Shown piece by piece: positions 43,659-52,977 of a stretch of DNA of 57,754 bases. A program made the translations under genes and the position numbers. Source of the stretch: an uncultured Roseiflexus sp. (GTDB taxonomy: Bacteria > Chloroflexota > Chloroflexia > Chloroflexales > Roseiflexaceae); the NCBI GenBank assembly GCA_937935075.1, contig CALGYB010000123.1:1-57754 (forward strand), read 5' to 3'. Position 1 is the stretch's first letter, and each line of letters starts with the position of its first letter. The notes under the pieces are model-generated. The model worked only from the letters and a program-made list of their open reading frames with translations, did no database searches and had not been told where the DNA came from.

Positions 43659-44092
43659 GGACCGAGTCTCACGTTTCCTTCAGCGAACTGTTTCATGCGG
43701 GCGCGCAGCAGGCGGCGGTAACGCGGCGCCCAGTCGAACCACTCCTGCATGGTGCGCACCTCAAACGCTACCCGCGCCTCATCATCACGATTGTACAGGA
43801 CGTAACGCGGACGCAACGCCTCGTAGCGCAGCAGCGGCGGCGCCTCGTTCAGGATCGCCAGGTCAATGACATCAGAACGAAAAGCGTCACTCAGGCGCCC
43901 GATCAATTCGAGACGCCAGCGCTCACGCTCTTCCTTTGTGGTCTCCGGGTCGAACAGCACTGCGATGTCGATGTCGCTACGGGCATGCGTGCGTCCGCCG
44001 GCGCGCGAGCCGAAGAGCCAGGCCACCAGCACCGGCGTGTCGGCAAAGATCGCGTCGAATGCAATGTCGGACACTGTGACCATTCCATCCAT
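43655..44092 (-). CDS. mntA: MntA-like nucleotidyltransferase antitoxin
   Basis: 145 residues. LFGSRAGGRTHARSDIDIAVLFD has the minimal nucleotidyltransferase motif G-S-x(n)-D-x-D with both metal aspartates, and VIDLAILNEAPPLLRYEAL the third acidic position. It should AMPylate and silence HepT. ATG 44092 lies 2 nt behind the stop of the VanW-like gene; ATG 44083 is an alternative. It overlaps hepT by 4 nt. Confidence 0.88.
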   Translation of the reverse strand: MDGMVTVSDIAFDAIFADTPVLVAWLFGSRAGGRTHARSDIDIAVLFDPETTKEERERWRLELIGRLSDAFRSDVIDLAILNEAPPLLRYEALRPRYVLYNRDDEARVAFEVRTMQEWFDWAPRYRRLLRARMKQFAEGNVRLGP

Positions 44093-44093
44093 T

Positions 44094-46004
44094 CTACGGA
44101 CTGCCGGTTCCGCGCACAAACACATCGGGCCAGGCTTTGAAGCGGGTGAAGAACAATTCCGGCGTCTGCTGCACTCCCCCCTCGGTAATTACCCGATACA
44201 CCTTGATGTCCATCCCACGTCGCGCCCGGTCGGTCTGGCGCACCGTTCCGGCAGGCAAACTCGGGTCGTTCACGTAGACCGCCTGCGCCGGGGGTGACAC
44301 GATGTTGGCGATCTCTGGACCAACCACCGCCACGCGCCGGTCTGGTCGCGTACCGTAGAGACGCACGCTCAGCACCTGCGCTTTCGTGTCGGCGACTGCT
44401 TCCATCAACAGCCAGTAGCCGGTGTCATTGACGAACTTAAGGTCCTGCACCCCCGTATAAATGGTTGCGTCCATGCCAGGCGCCGCCTGATCGGGGAAAC
44501 TGAAGGCATCATACCAGGAGATATAGAACGGATGCGCATGCCGTTCGGTGATCGGCAGACCTGCCCAGAACGCCGCGCGGAAGACTGTAGTCGAGACCTG
44601 GCAGACGCCGCCGCCCCATTCAAGCTGCGTGCGATTGCCGATCACTGCGTACCCCTGAACAAAACCGTGCTCGGCGTCAACTGCGCCGAGTTGGGTGTTG
44701 AACGAAAACTCTGCGCCAGGCGGAATGAGCACGCCGTTCATCCGGGCGGCGCCGGCTTTGATGTTGGTGATGCGGTACTCAGCCGATCCGGCAAAGCTCG
44801 ACATGCCTTCCGCCACCAACTCGACGATGCCGAGGGAGGGCAACGTCTCCGCCGTGATCTGCGGGCGGATGGTTTCGACCGGCAGTTCAACGACATGATC
44901 CTGGGTGCGCAGGGCGCGGCGGATTGCCTCGATGGCTTCCGGTTGTTTGAGGCGCAGGCCGTCTTGCCCTGGCGCAACAATCTGCAACCGCCCGTTGCGG
45001 AAGGCGACGCGCGGTTCGGCGCTCGGTGAGTCGACGAACTGCGCGAGCCTGGCAACCGCACGCTCAAGGCGCGCCTGATCAATATCAACAAACATGCGAC
45101 CATCAATGATACTGATGGTCAGCATTTCTGCGATCCGCTCCTGATCCCACGTCCAGCGTCGTTCGCCCTGCTGCAGTTCCAATGGCCGGCTCAGTAACAG
45201 TTCGGCATCTGCAACCGCAGCGGCGATATCTTCATCTGCCAGCGTCGGCTCGAGCATGCGGGTGCGCAGTGGAACGGTGCGCGGTTCCAGAGATTGCAGA
45301 ACGCGCAGGATGTCAAGCGCCGTCGCGTCTACGAGAAGTTGCCGTCCGGCGCGCGCAGCGGTGGGGAGCACTTTGCCTGCGGCGATGCTGAGCGCTGCAT
45401 CGCGCGGCGGTTGTTCAATCTCACTGGCGAGGCCGGTCAGGTAGCGTTGCAACCGGGAGACATCCACGCGCAGGCGTGGTGCAATGTCAACGCCGCCTTC
45501 TTGCCGTACTGCCCAGAGTTCCTCGATGCGATGCAACGGGCTGCCGGTTCGCCCGACGCCGAGCGCAAGCGCTGCCGTCTGTTCCACCTCGAACTGAACG
45601 CCGAGGTCGTCGAGCGACGGACGCCAGGTGCGTCCCTCGAACGTCAGCGTCAGCGGCGCCTTCAGAAACGCTTCGTGCTGCGAGGTCAACAACGTCTGGA
45701 TCTCCTCGCGCGCCATGCCGCCGACAGGGACGCCGCGAATGCTAACGCCGGGCAGCGCACGGTCGGCGGCAATTACGTCGGTTATGAAGGGTTGCGCAAA
45801 GTAGAGCGCCACACCGAGCGCCACAATGACCATCAAAACGCCGATCACCGGCGCGCGGCGGGGGCGCACCGGCGGAACGCGACGCGGCGGTTTTGGCGCT
45901 GGCGGTTCGGGCGGCAATTCGGGGGGCGGCTCATCGATCAGCACGCGCCCTTCGCCTTTGCGCCGCCGGATGGGACCATACTCCTGGTAGTACTTCTCCG
46001 ACAT
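44094..46004 (-). CDS. VanW/YoaR-family membrane-anchored protein
   Basis: 636 residues. A basic, Pro-rich cytoplasmic head (1-50) precedes one membrane segment (APVIGVLMVIVALGVALYF). Outside are two YoaR-like putative peptidoglycan-binding domains (residues 85-370), then a VanW domain with GGGVCQVSTTVFRAAFWAGLP and ITERHAHPFYISWYDAF, and a short G5-like tail (SLPAGTVRQTDRARRGMDIKVYRVI). These proteins are thought to work at the cell wall; the reaction is not known. It heads the coupled series that continues with mntA, hepT and the GH-like gene. Confidence 0.88.
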   Translation of the reverse strand: MSEKYYQEYGPIRRRKGEGRVLIDEPPPELPPEPPAPKPPRRVPPVRPRRAPVIGVLMVIVALGVALYFAQPFITDVIAADRALPGVSIRGVPVGGMAREEIQTLLTSQHEAFLKAPLTLTFEGRTWRPSLDDLGVQFEVEQTAALALGVGRTGSPLHRIEELWAVRQEGGVDIAPRLRVDVSRLQRYLTGLASEIEQPPRDAALSIAAGKVLPTAARAGRQLLVDATALDILRVLQSLEPRTVPLRTRMLEPTLADEDIAAAVADAELLLSRPLELQQGERRWTWDQERIAEMLTISIIDGRMFVDIDQARLERAVARLAQFVDSPSAEPRVAFRNGRLQIVAPGQDGLRLKQPEAIEAIRRALRTQDHVVELPVETIRPQITAETLPSLGIVELVAEGMSSFAGSAEYRITNIKAGAARMNGVLIPPGAEFSFNTQLGAVDAEHGFVQGYAVIGNRTQLEWGGGVCQVSTTVFRAAFWAGLPITERHAHPFYISWYDAFSFPDQAAPGMDATIYTGVQDLKFVNDTGYWLLMEAVADTKAQVLSVRLYGTRPDRRVAVVGPEIANIVSPPAQAVYVNDPSLPAGTVRQTDRARRGMDIKVYRVITEGGVQQTPELFFTRFKAWPDVFVRGTGSP

Positions 46005-46046
46005 GGCGGAAACTCAGGCGACGCAGCAGATGCCGATTCTCTGTTC

Positions 46047-46076
46047 ATAATACGATCAAACACAGCAGCGTGTAAA
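46047..46076 (-). promoter_or_regulatory. promoter of the VanW-mntA-hepT-GH operon
   Basis: On the minus strand TTTACA (46076-46071), 18 bp, TATTAT (46052-46047). Transcription would start near 46040, 36 nt before the ATG. Confidence 0.6.
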
Positions 46077-46100
46077 GCGTATCACGTCTGCATGCGGCTG

Positions 46101-46802
46101 TCAAGACCTGGCGAACGCCAGCCCGCGTTCGCGCATGCTGACGAAACGCCCGTTGCCGATCACCAGGTGATCGAGCACATCAATGTCGAGCAACCGCCCG
46201 GCTTCGATCATCTGGCGGGTGACAACGATATCCTCCGGCGAGGGGGTTGGGTCGCCGCTGGGGTGATTATGCACCACGATGATCGATGCAGAGTTGAGAC
46301 GAATGGCTTCCTTGAACACCTCGCCAATGCGGACCATTGATGCGTTCAGGCTGCCGACGTACACTGTCTGGATCTTCTGGACGCGGTTTTTGGTGTCGAG
46401 GCAGATTGCGCGCAACTGTTCCTGATCGAGATGGCTCATTTCGATCTGCATGAGTTGCGCCGCGTCGGTCGGGGAGCGGATCTGAAACCGTTCCTCGCCG
46501 CTCGCCAGCAACAGTCGTCGCCCGATTTCGAGCGCCGCTTTGAGTTGGGCGGTTTTTGCTTCGCCCATCCCACGGCGCCGCGCCAGTTCCTCGAAGTCAG
46601 CACGCTGCAACCCTGCCCATCCGCCGAATTCGACAAGCAACCGTTGCGCGAGTTGAATGGCGTTCACCCCTTCGATCCCGACCCGCAGCAGAATTGCCAG
46701 GAGTTCGGCGTCGGCAAGTGCGGCGGCGCCGCTGGCGCGCAACCGTTCGCGTGGTTTGTCGGTTGCCGGAAGTTCCCGGATGCGAATGTGATAGTCGGTC
46801 AT
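46101..46802 (-). CDS. radC: RadC/JAMM-domain protein
   Basis: 233 residues. An N-terminal helix-hairpin-helix-like part ([31 protein letters not shown]) and the C-terminal JAB/MPN metalloprotease fold, with the zinc motif in [21 protein letters not shown] (H-x-H-x10-D). Once thought a repair protein, RadC has no settled function. AGGAGCGCCC before ATG 46802. Monocistronic. Confidence 0.95.
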   Translation of the reverse strand: MTDYHIRIRELPATDKPRERLRASGAAALADAELLAILLRVGIEGVNAIQLAQRLLVEFGGWAGLQRADFEELARRRGMGEAKTAQLKAALEIGRRLLLASGEERFQIRSPTDAAQLMQIEMSHLDQEQLRAICLDTKNRVQKIQTVYVGSLNASMVRIGEVFKEAIRLNSASIIVVHNHPSGDPTPSPEDIVVTRQMIEAGRLLDIDVLDHLVIGNGRFVSMRERGLAFARS

Positions 46803-47313
46803 TGGGCGCTCCTGTATCTGACCTGCGGGAAGGCTGCCTGGACGCGCATCTTCCCGCAGGCGCACCGAGTCGAATCACAGGTGCTACCGATCAACCGGCG
46901 TGGTTGATGCGCCACAAAATCGGCGCGCTGGTGCGACATTCGTCCTTACAGGAAGATCAACCGGATATGAGACAATCTCGTGATGGCGTTGGCTTCGACA
47001 GGCTCAGCCAACGCCAACCGCGCCACAGGTGCAAGCGTGTTGGTCCGGGTTTGGATTGATCTTCCTACACTATATGCGCGGTCATTCGTACCATACTGCC
47101 GGGGCGCGCAGCGGGACGCCGGGGCGCTGCGGGCTGAAGCCCTTGCTGAGGACGTGCAAGCCCCATTGGGGCTTGCGTGATCCCAGTTCGCCTGGCGGCG
47201 GAAGGAGCGGGCGACGGGTGCGAAGGCGGGCTGCGCGGGCTGAACCGGGGGATGCCAGATGAACGGCTCAAAAACCATCAACTGAAGCGATCCGGCGCTG
47301 CCGGACGATTGTC
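46803..47313. repeat. intergenic region with two repeat modules
   Basis: 511 nt, no gene seen. GGCTTCGACAGGCTCAGCC at 46991-47009 is the reverse complement of the unit at 54749-55009. At about 47124-47180, CGCTGCGGGCTGAAGCCC, CTTGCTGAGGACG and AAGCCCCATTGGGGCTTGC form small hairpins and match 50427-50525 and, inverted, 22403-22450. The rest shows nothing I can assign. Confidence 0.65.
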
Positions 47314-49077
47314 TTACTTGACCGGAAGCCACATAACGACATCCGCCCAGATGGTGAGCATCCCATCCTCGGCGGCGCTGGTCAGCACGACTTCGGCGCC
47401 GGTTTCATCAAACCGGTACGTTCCGAGTTCCGCCCAGTCATTCGCATGGGTCGCCGCATCGACGACCACTTCCGCCATGCCATCGGCGTGCTGCACCAGG
47501 TAGCGCACTCTGGTGGCATCACCCAATCGACTGACGGCATAGGGGATGAAGGCGATCACGCGGTACTGTCCCGCTGCGGGCAATTCCGTGCGCCAGATAG
47601 CCAGCGACGGCGGGCTGAGCGCGCGCACCTTCCAGGGGCGCCCGCCTGCGCCGCGCACCGATGCCGTAAACAACGACTTCCCGCCGTAGCCGGTGGGAGC
47701 GTCTTTCCATCCCTCGCCGAGGGTGACGAAACCGGGAAGATCGGCGTCTGCCGCGACCCCTCCCTGTGGCGGCGGGGCGCACGGCGAGGGGCGATCCTTC
47801 CAGAGCCAGACGCTCACATTGCCTGCCGGATGCGTCTGCCAGGGATCATCTCCGTCACCGCACCACCCATACGGGTCGGTGTTGCGCCCCAGGTACTGAA
47901 CGCCGAAGTGAAGGTGCGGACCGCTCGAACAGCCGGTATTGCCAATGATGCCGATCGGTTGCCCGCGCGCCACCCGCTCGCCGATTACAACGTCCACGCG
48001 GTGCAGGTGCCAGTAGAGGGTGCGGTAGTCGTTCTCGTGGTCGATGACGACGGCGCGGGTGGCGCAGCCATCGTCGGCGTTGCCGGCGAACACAACGATC
48101 CCGTCGGCTGCCGCCAGCGCCGGTTCGGGCGGCGCTGCGGCGTAGTCCCAGCCATCGTGACCGTTGTAGGCGAAGATCGGGTCGGTTTCGATGCGCCCCC
48201 AGTAGGTGGTGACGCCATCCCGGCTATTACGCATCAAAAACGGACCGCCGTGGTCGAAGAACGATGTCGTCGGAACGACTTTGCCGATGGGACGGGTCAG
48301 AAACGGCGGGGAGGGCGGAGACCGGTCGGTTGGCGGAACGCGCGGGTCGTCGAACAGGCGCGTGTACGTTGCGCGGAACCGCTCCATCAGCGCGGGAAGG
48401 CGTTGTGGCGCAGTGGTTGGTGCAAGCACCCGCGCCAGGGCGTATTCGGCAAGCGACATGCCTTCCGGCGGCGGCGCTGTGCTGCCGTCGGCGAAGGTCA
48501 GTGCAAGGCGCTGCGGGTAATCTCGCCGCGCATAGAGCATTTCCTTGACAGCCCAGCGGACCTGCGCCTGCAAGCCGCGTCGCCGTCCGTTCTCGCCGCG
48601 AAAGCCAAGCGCCCAGGCGAACTGATCGGCAGTTGGCTGTGGATCGCCGATCAGTCCGCTCTGAAGTTCGATCAGCGCCAGAATGATCTTCGGGTTGACG
48701 CCATAGTAGATAGCCTGGCCGGTCAACGCCTCGGCAAAGGTATGCTGGCGGTCGCCGACCGGCATGACGATCCCTTTCAAAGGCCCGGGTTGGCCATCGA
48801 GGAACGCCTGGATCTGAAGCGCATAGAAGCCAGGTTCATACGTCAGCCGCTGGTCGTCGAAGAGCGCCGCCGGCGCAGGCGTCGGAACCGGCAGCGGCGC
48901 TTCCGGCGTTGCCGATAGCGTCGGGGAGGGTGTGGGAAGAGAGGGCTGGGAAGTCGCTGCACTGACCGGCGGGCGCGTCGGCAACGCTTCCACCTGCGGC
49001 GTTGGCGCAGGCGGCGGTGCAGCGCAGGCGACCAGCGCCAGCACGATCAGAACATATGTCAGTCGATGAAGGATCAC
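47314..49077 (-). CDS. M23-family peptidase-like lipoprotein with golvesin-type C-terminal domain
   Basis: 587 residues. GTG 49077 gives a short basic start, a hydrophobic stretch and lipobox LVAC, so it is likely exported and lipid-anchored. A Pro/Thr spacer is followed by a helical domain (about 75-240) and the M23 (LytM) domain: YNGHDGWDYAA with His and Asp ligands, and SGPHLHFGVQYLG with the H-x-H pair. The last 130 residues (SLFTASVRGAGGRP, PAAGQYRVIAFIPY, WAELGTYRFDETGAEVVLT) match a golvesin/xanthan-lyase-like carbohydrate-binding fold. It probably cuts or binds peptidoglycan outside the membrane. Confidence 0.85.
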   Translation of the reverse strand: MILHRLTYVLIVLALVACAAPPPAPTPQVEALPTRPPVSAATSQPSLPTPSPTLSATPEAPLPVPTPAPAALFDDQRLTYEPGFYALQIQAFLDGQPGPLKGIVMPVGDRQHTFAEALTGQAIYYGVNPKIILALIELQSGLIGDPQPTADQFAWALGFRGENGRRRGLQAQVRWAVKEMLYARRDYPQRLALTFADGSTAPPPEGMSLAEYALARVLAPTTAPQRLPALMERFRATYTRLFDDPRVPPTDRSPPSPPFLTRPIGKVVPTTSFFDHGGPFLMRNSRDGVTTYWGRIETDPIFAYNGHDGWDYAAAPPEPALAAADGIVVFAGNADDGCATRAVVIDHENDYRTLYWHLHRVDVVIGERVARGQPIGIIGNTGCSSGPHLHFGVQYLGRNTDPYGWCGDGDDPWQTHPAGNVSVWLWKDRPSPCAPPPQGGVAADADLPGFVTLGEGWKDAPTGYGGKSLFTASVRGAGGRPWKVRALSPPSLAIWRTELPAAGQYRVIAFIPYAVSRLGDATRVRYLVQHADGMAEVVVDAATHANDWAELGTYRFDETGAEVVLTSAAEDGMLTIWADVVMWLPVK

Positions 49078-49209
49078 AGAACAGACGCTCTCAATGGTTA
49101 TCCATACGAAACGGCGCAATCGACGCACCTGCTGCCGCGCGCCCACGGCAGAGCGCCTCTACAGTGCGTCTCTCGCGGCTATCGCCTGCGCCCTCGGGAT
49201 TATACCCGA

Positions 49210-50355
49210 TTATGTCTTCCCCACTGCCAGCATATAGACTGCCGCTTCGTTCTCGCCGTCTACGCCGAGCATCGCGTTGACCTCGTCGTCCAGGAAGGCG
49301 CCGACGGCGCATACTCCCATGCCGAGCGATGTCGCCACGAGATAGAGGTTCTGCGCCAGGTGTCCTGCTTCGAGCAGCGCATAGCGATAGGAGCGTTCCT
49401 GATAGCGCCAGCGCAGGCGTTGAAGAATGACCGTAAAGTAAACCACCAGATGACATGCGCCCAGAAACTCCTGCATCAACCCCTGGCGCACCGCCGCGCT
49501 GCGCATGTCGCCTTCGCGGAGCAGCGCAAGGGTATGGTCGGCGACGCTGTAGTGGTAGACGCCAGAGCGTAGATCGCTTACCCGATGAACGGCCAGATAC
49601 GTCTCAATCGGGTAGAGTGCGCCGGCGGATGGTGCGGCGCGCAGCTTCACGCCGAACCGTTCGGCATTGATGCCGCCGGTGTAGAAGAGCAGCCGCGACA
49701 ATTCCGCCAGCGTCAGCGGATCGTCCGTATAGGTGCGCACCGAACGCCGCTTCCGAATTGCCTCCTCGAGACCGGGTCCTGGTCGATCTTCCAGCGGCGG
49801 CAGGATGATGCGCGGTGCATCTGGATACGTTTTGTACAGCGGCGGCTGCGCGCCCCAGTTGGCGACTGCACCAAACAGATCGCGCATTCCTGGTTTGCTC
49901 CACTGATGATACGCGACGCCCAGATCCGTGCCGAACGGTATATCCGGGCGAGCGCGAAGCGAGCTGCGCCCAAGCGCCGCTCCCGCCGATAGTCCAGCCA
50001 ACGCGCCAAGAAAGCCGCGGCGCGTGTACAGTGCGTGCAGCATGCCCGGCGCATTGCGTCCGGCGGATGGGCGCCGAGAGGGCGCCGGTGTGGAAACGGG
50101 CGATCTGGCGCGGGAAGGCAGGCGCGGCGTGGCGGGGCGCATCAGGCGAAAGCGCAGATAGCGCGCCAGACGGGTCCAGTTCAGCGCCACGTGCGCGACC
50201 GCCAGGATCGCCATGACATACCCGGCATACGTATGATACACAAATCCCGTCAGGTCCCAAAGATCGGCAATGATGCCGGTGAGAATGGCGGCGGCAGCGG
50301 CGACGAGCAGCACAAGGCTCACTGCAACATTGACATCGTGGCGCAATCGTTTCAT
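49210..50355 (-). CDS. DUF4405-type membrane domain fused to SagB-type nitroreductase
   Basis: 381 residues. Residues 1-72 hold two membrane segments (VAVSLVLLVAAAAAILTGIIADL and YAGYVMAILAVAHVALNW) with His residues placed as possible heme ligands. A Pro/Arg-rich linker leads to TRRGFLGALAGLSAGAALG (near 110), shaped like a Tat signal but internal. From residue 180 on is an FMN-dependent nitroreductase domain of the SagB type (IRKRRSVRTYTDDPLTLAELSRLL, APSAGALYPIETYLAV, LEAGHLAQNLYLVATSLGMGVCAVGAF). It would be a membrane-tied, outward-facing redox enzyme. AAGGAGG is upstream of the ATG. Confidence 0.85.
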   Translation of the reverse strand: MKRLRHDVNVAVSLVLLVAAAAAILTGIIADLWDLTGFVYHTYAGYVMAILAVAHVALNWTRLARYLRFRLMRPATPRLPSRARSPVSTPAPSRRPSAGRNAPGMLHALYTRRGFLGALAGLSAGAALGRSSLRARPDIPFGTDLGVAYHQWSKPGMRDLFGAVANWGAQPPLYKTYPDAPRIILPPLEDRPGPGLEEAIRKRRSVRTYTDDPLTLAELSRLLFYTGGINAERFGVKLRAAPSAGALYPIETYLAVHRVSDLRSGVYHYSVADHTLALLREGDMRSAAVRQGLMQEFLGACHLVVYFTVILQRLRWRYQERSYRYALLEAGHLAQNLYLVATSLGMGVCAVGAFLDDEVNAMLGVDGENEAAVYMLAVGKT

Positions 50356-50840
50356 GGCGAAACCGCCTCCTTCCCGTGCGCGGTCATGTGTCCAATACTA
50401 CTGGTGCACGTAGCAGGATTCCGGGTCGCTACGGGCTAAAGCCCTTGCTGAGGACGCAGTTCGACGGCGCTGACCGCACGCAGTTCGACGGCGCGTACCG
50501 CACGTGCAAGCCCCGCCGGGGCTGCTGATGCCAATGCGCAGTCCTGCGCCCACAACCGCAAACGCGTGTTGGGAATCGTTACGCCGTGCGAACCGGACGC
50601 TCGAACGTCTTGTCTGACTGACCGCACGTCGGTATGAGAACATCATCCGATATCGCCCGGTGAAGCCCGCGCAGGCCGGCTTTGCAACCGTAGCCTGCGG
50701 CTTCAGCCGCCGGGCGGACGAGTGGATGACTGATGCCAGGGCGCAGTCTGCATCCACGACACGCCTGCCGGTGCGTGTTGACCGTTGCGCCTTGCCCAAC
50801 GAATGCTCGAACATCTTGTCTGATTGAACGCCCCTTGGTA
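50356..50840. repeat. tandem mosaic of dispersed repeats
   Basis: 485 nt with no gene. 50427-50525 matches the GGGCTAAAGCCCTTGCTGAGGA module (47124, 22403). 50522-50638 and 50726-50843 are two diverged copies of one 118-nt unit containing CTGATGCCA, GCGCAGTC, GCGTGTTG and TCTTGTCTGA. Between them, 50640-50713 matches 18067-18140. The right end runs into the cutA coding sequence. Confidence 0.7.
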
Positions 50841-51176
50841 TTAGCAAGGGCTTTCGCTCGCAGCAGGACCCGTATTCTCCTCGACCCAGGCGCCATACGG
50901 CGCATACACATGCTCGATGGCAAAGGCATGGATCGCCGGCAATTCATACGAGTGCAACGCGCGGATCGCCTCTTCCACTTCCCGGTAGCGCGCAGCGGTC
51001 GTCTTGAGCAGCACACGAAACTCTGGGTCGTGGTGAATGTCGCCCTTCCAGCGGTAGACGCTCTCGATCTGCGAAATCTGCGCACAGGCTGCCAGCCGGC
51101 GCTCGACCAGGGCAGTTGCGATTTTCCGCGCCTCTTCAATGCTGCCGACGGTTGTGATCACAGCAATCAGGTTCAT
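50841..51176 (-). CDS. cutA: CutA1 divalent-cation tolerance protein
   Basis: 111 residues. MNLIAVITTVGSIEEARKIATALVERRLAACAQI, then IESVYRWKGDIHHDPEFRVLLKT and EIRALHSYELPAIHAFAIEH-like segments (near 55-90) are the CutA pattern; the family forms stable trimers. AAGGAGACGCT precedes ATG 51176. The last eight residues (PAASESPC) and the stop are encoded by a dispersed repeat module, whereas usual CutA proteins end with a Tyr/Trp-containing helix. Confidence 0.93.
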   Translation of the reverse strand: MNLIAVITTVGSIEEARKIATALVERRLAACAQISQIESVYRWKGDIHHDPEFRVLLKTTAARYREVEEAIRALHSYELPAIHAFAIEHVYAPYGAWVEENTGPAASESPC

Positions 51177-51552
51177 AGCGTCTCCTTGCGGTCTATCTTC
51201 CAGTATGACCACCAGTGGTACGCTTCCATTGTACAGCGCACCGTGCGAGGGCGGGGGAGAGCACACTTCTCTCAGGAACGCGGGCGTCTCGCCCGCCAGG
51301 GGAGAACACCCTCACACGTGTCGATGTTGGGTGATCCCCACGTCGCATCAATCGTCTGGGCATCAGAATACCGGTACGGGTGAGGCGCCGTCTCGTCGCA
51401 ATTCCTCTCGTGGCTCAACAACGCGACACCTGAAAGGAAGGGGGCAGGGGAACAAAGGGAACGGCTTCGCACCCGGTTGGCAGCGTCTGCAGAGTGATCA
51501 CGCGCCAGCGTGGAAGCACGCAGTGTTGGATGGCAACCCGGTGAAATAAGTG
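51177..51552. other. intergenic gap between cutA and the histidine kinase gene
   Basis: 376 nt. Contains a copy of the GCGGGCGTCTCGCCCGCC hairpin repeat (51281-51298), related to those at 20498-20564. The remainder shows nothing I can assign. The cutA promoter must lie in its left part, but no convincing -10/-35 pair is seen. Confidence 0.5.
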
Positions 51553-52977
51553 CTACCCCGCGTGTCGCGCGCGACCATCGCCTTCGCCCTCACGGGGCAG
51601 CGCCACTGCGATCGTCGTGCCGACGCCGACGGCGCTCGTCACGGTGATGCGCCCGCGCATTGCCTCGACCAGCCCTTTGGCGATGGCAAGCCCCAGCCCG
51701 GCGTTGCCGTTTTCTCGTCCACGCGCCGGATCGGCGCGGTAGAACCGGTCGAAGATGTGCGGCAGGTGCTCCGGCGCGATGCCGCTGCCGGTGTCGGCGA
51801 CGGTGATCTGCACCGTGCGTCCCGCCGGCGTCGCCGAGAGGGTGATCCGCCCACCGGATGGGGTGTAGCGCAGCGCATTGTCGAGCGTAATCAACAGGAC
51901 CTGCTGCAAGCGCTCAGCATCCGCCTGCACCGTGCCATCGGCAGTCTCGAGAACGACAGAGATGCCGCGTTGTTCTCCCAGTCGCGCAACCTGGCGCTGC
52001 ACCTTGCTCAGCAGTTCCGCCAGATTGACCGGCTCTATCGTCAAGTTGAGCTGCCCGCTGTCCAGGCGGGTGAGGGTCAGCAGATCATCGACCAGGCGGC
52101 GCATGTGGTCACTCTCCGCCAGAATGTCACCCAGCAGTTCGTGCTGATCCGCCGCGTCAGGCGGCGTTTCGCGCAGGGCAACCTCAGCGCTGGCGCGAAT
52201 CAGCGTGAGCGGCGCGCGCAGTTCGTGACTGGCGCTGGCAATGAAGCGTTGCTGCCGCTCCCACGCCTCCTGCGCCGGGCGCAACGCGCGCCCCGCCAGC
52301 CACCAGCTTGCCGCACCGACCAGCGCCATGCTGAAGGCGCCCAGACCGATCAGCCCCACCGTCAACTGGTTCAATACCTGCTCCTGATCGCTCAATTCGC
52401 GTGCCAGTTGCAACGCCGCCGGTCCATTAGAACGGGTAAGGCGATAGGTCAACAAACGCACCCGCCGACCATCGCTCATTGTGATCGTGCGCAGGTCGCT
52501 CCCTGTTGCCAGCGCCGCTTGCAGCGCGTCGCGGTCGGGAGACAGCGGCAGATCGAGATTGTTGGGATTGAAGAGCAATCGCCCTGAAGCGTCCAGCGGC
52601 AAAACCATGATCGCCGCCAGCTCCGCCGCATCGACCGGCGTCGTCAGGTCACGAGGAAGTTCCTCTTCATCGTCGCTGCGTCGGGGTTTCTCTTCGTCGT
52701 TCCGCCGTTCAACCTGCGGATTGGACGGGACGAACGGAAGAGGGGCAATCTCTCCGCGGATCACCGACCAGTCGCGGTCGGCAGTAACCAGATCGGGGGG
52801 GAGCGGTGCGCCGAGTGCGTGAAACTCGTGCGCCATCTTGTGCCGCAGCGCCAGGTCGGTGACGTCTGAGAAGTAGCGCGCCACCACCAGGTAGGCGCCG
52901 CTGCCGATCAGGACCACAAAGATGAGCGCCGCCAGCGCATACAGCAGCGACAATCGCAACCGCAGACCGCTAAACAC
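51553..52977 (-). CDS. membrane sensor histidine kinase
   Basis: 474 residues. Two membrane segments (about 10-32 and 205-228) bound a sensor region with an acidic, Arg/Glu-rich loop. After a short HAMP-like stretch comes HisKA with FIASASHELRAPLTLIRASAEVAL (phospho-His), then the ATPase with LLITLDNALRYTPSGG (N box), VADTGSGIAPEHLPHIFDRFYR (G1/F boxes) and GNAGLGLAIAKGLVEAMRG (G2). No ligand can be named. Its start overlaps the response regulator stop by 8 nt, so both are made together. Confidence 0.95.
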   Translation of the reverse strand: MFSGLRLRLSLLYALAALIFVVLIGSGAYLVVARYFSDVTDLALRHKMAHEFHALGAPLPPDLVTADRDWSVIRGEIAPLPFVPSNPQVERRNDEEKPRRSDDEEELPRDLTTPVDAAELAAIMVLPLDASGRLLFNPNNLDLPLSPDRDALQAALATGSDLRTITMSDGRRVRLLTYRLTRSNGPAALQLARELSDQEQVLNQLTVGLIGLGAFSMALVGAASWWLAGRALRPAQEAWERQQRFIASASHELRAPLTLIRASAEVALRETPPDAADQHELLGDILAESDHMRRLVDDLLTLTRLDSGQLNLTIEPVNLAELLSKVQRQVARLGEQRGISVVLETADGTVQADAERLQQVLLITLDNALRYTPSGGRITLSATPAGRTVQITVADTGSGIAPEHLPHIFDRFYRADPARGRENGNAGLGLAIAKGLVEAMRGRITVTSAVGVGTTIAVALPREGEGDGRARHAG

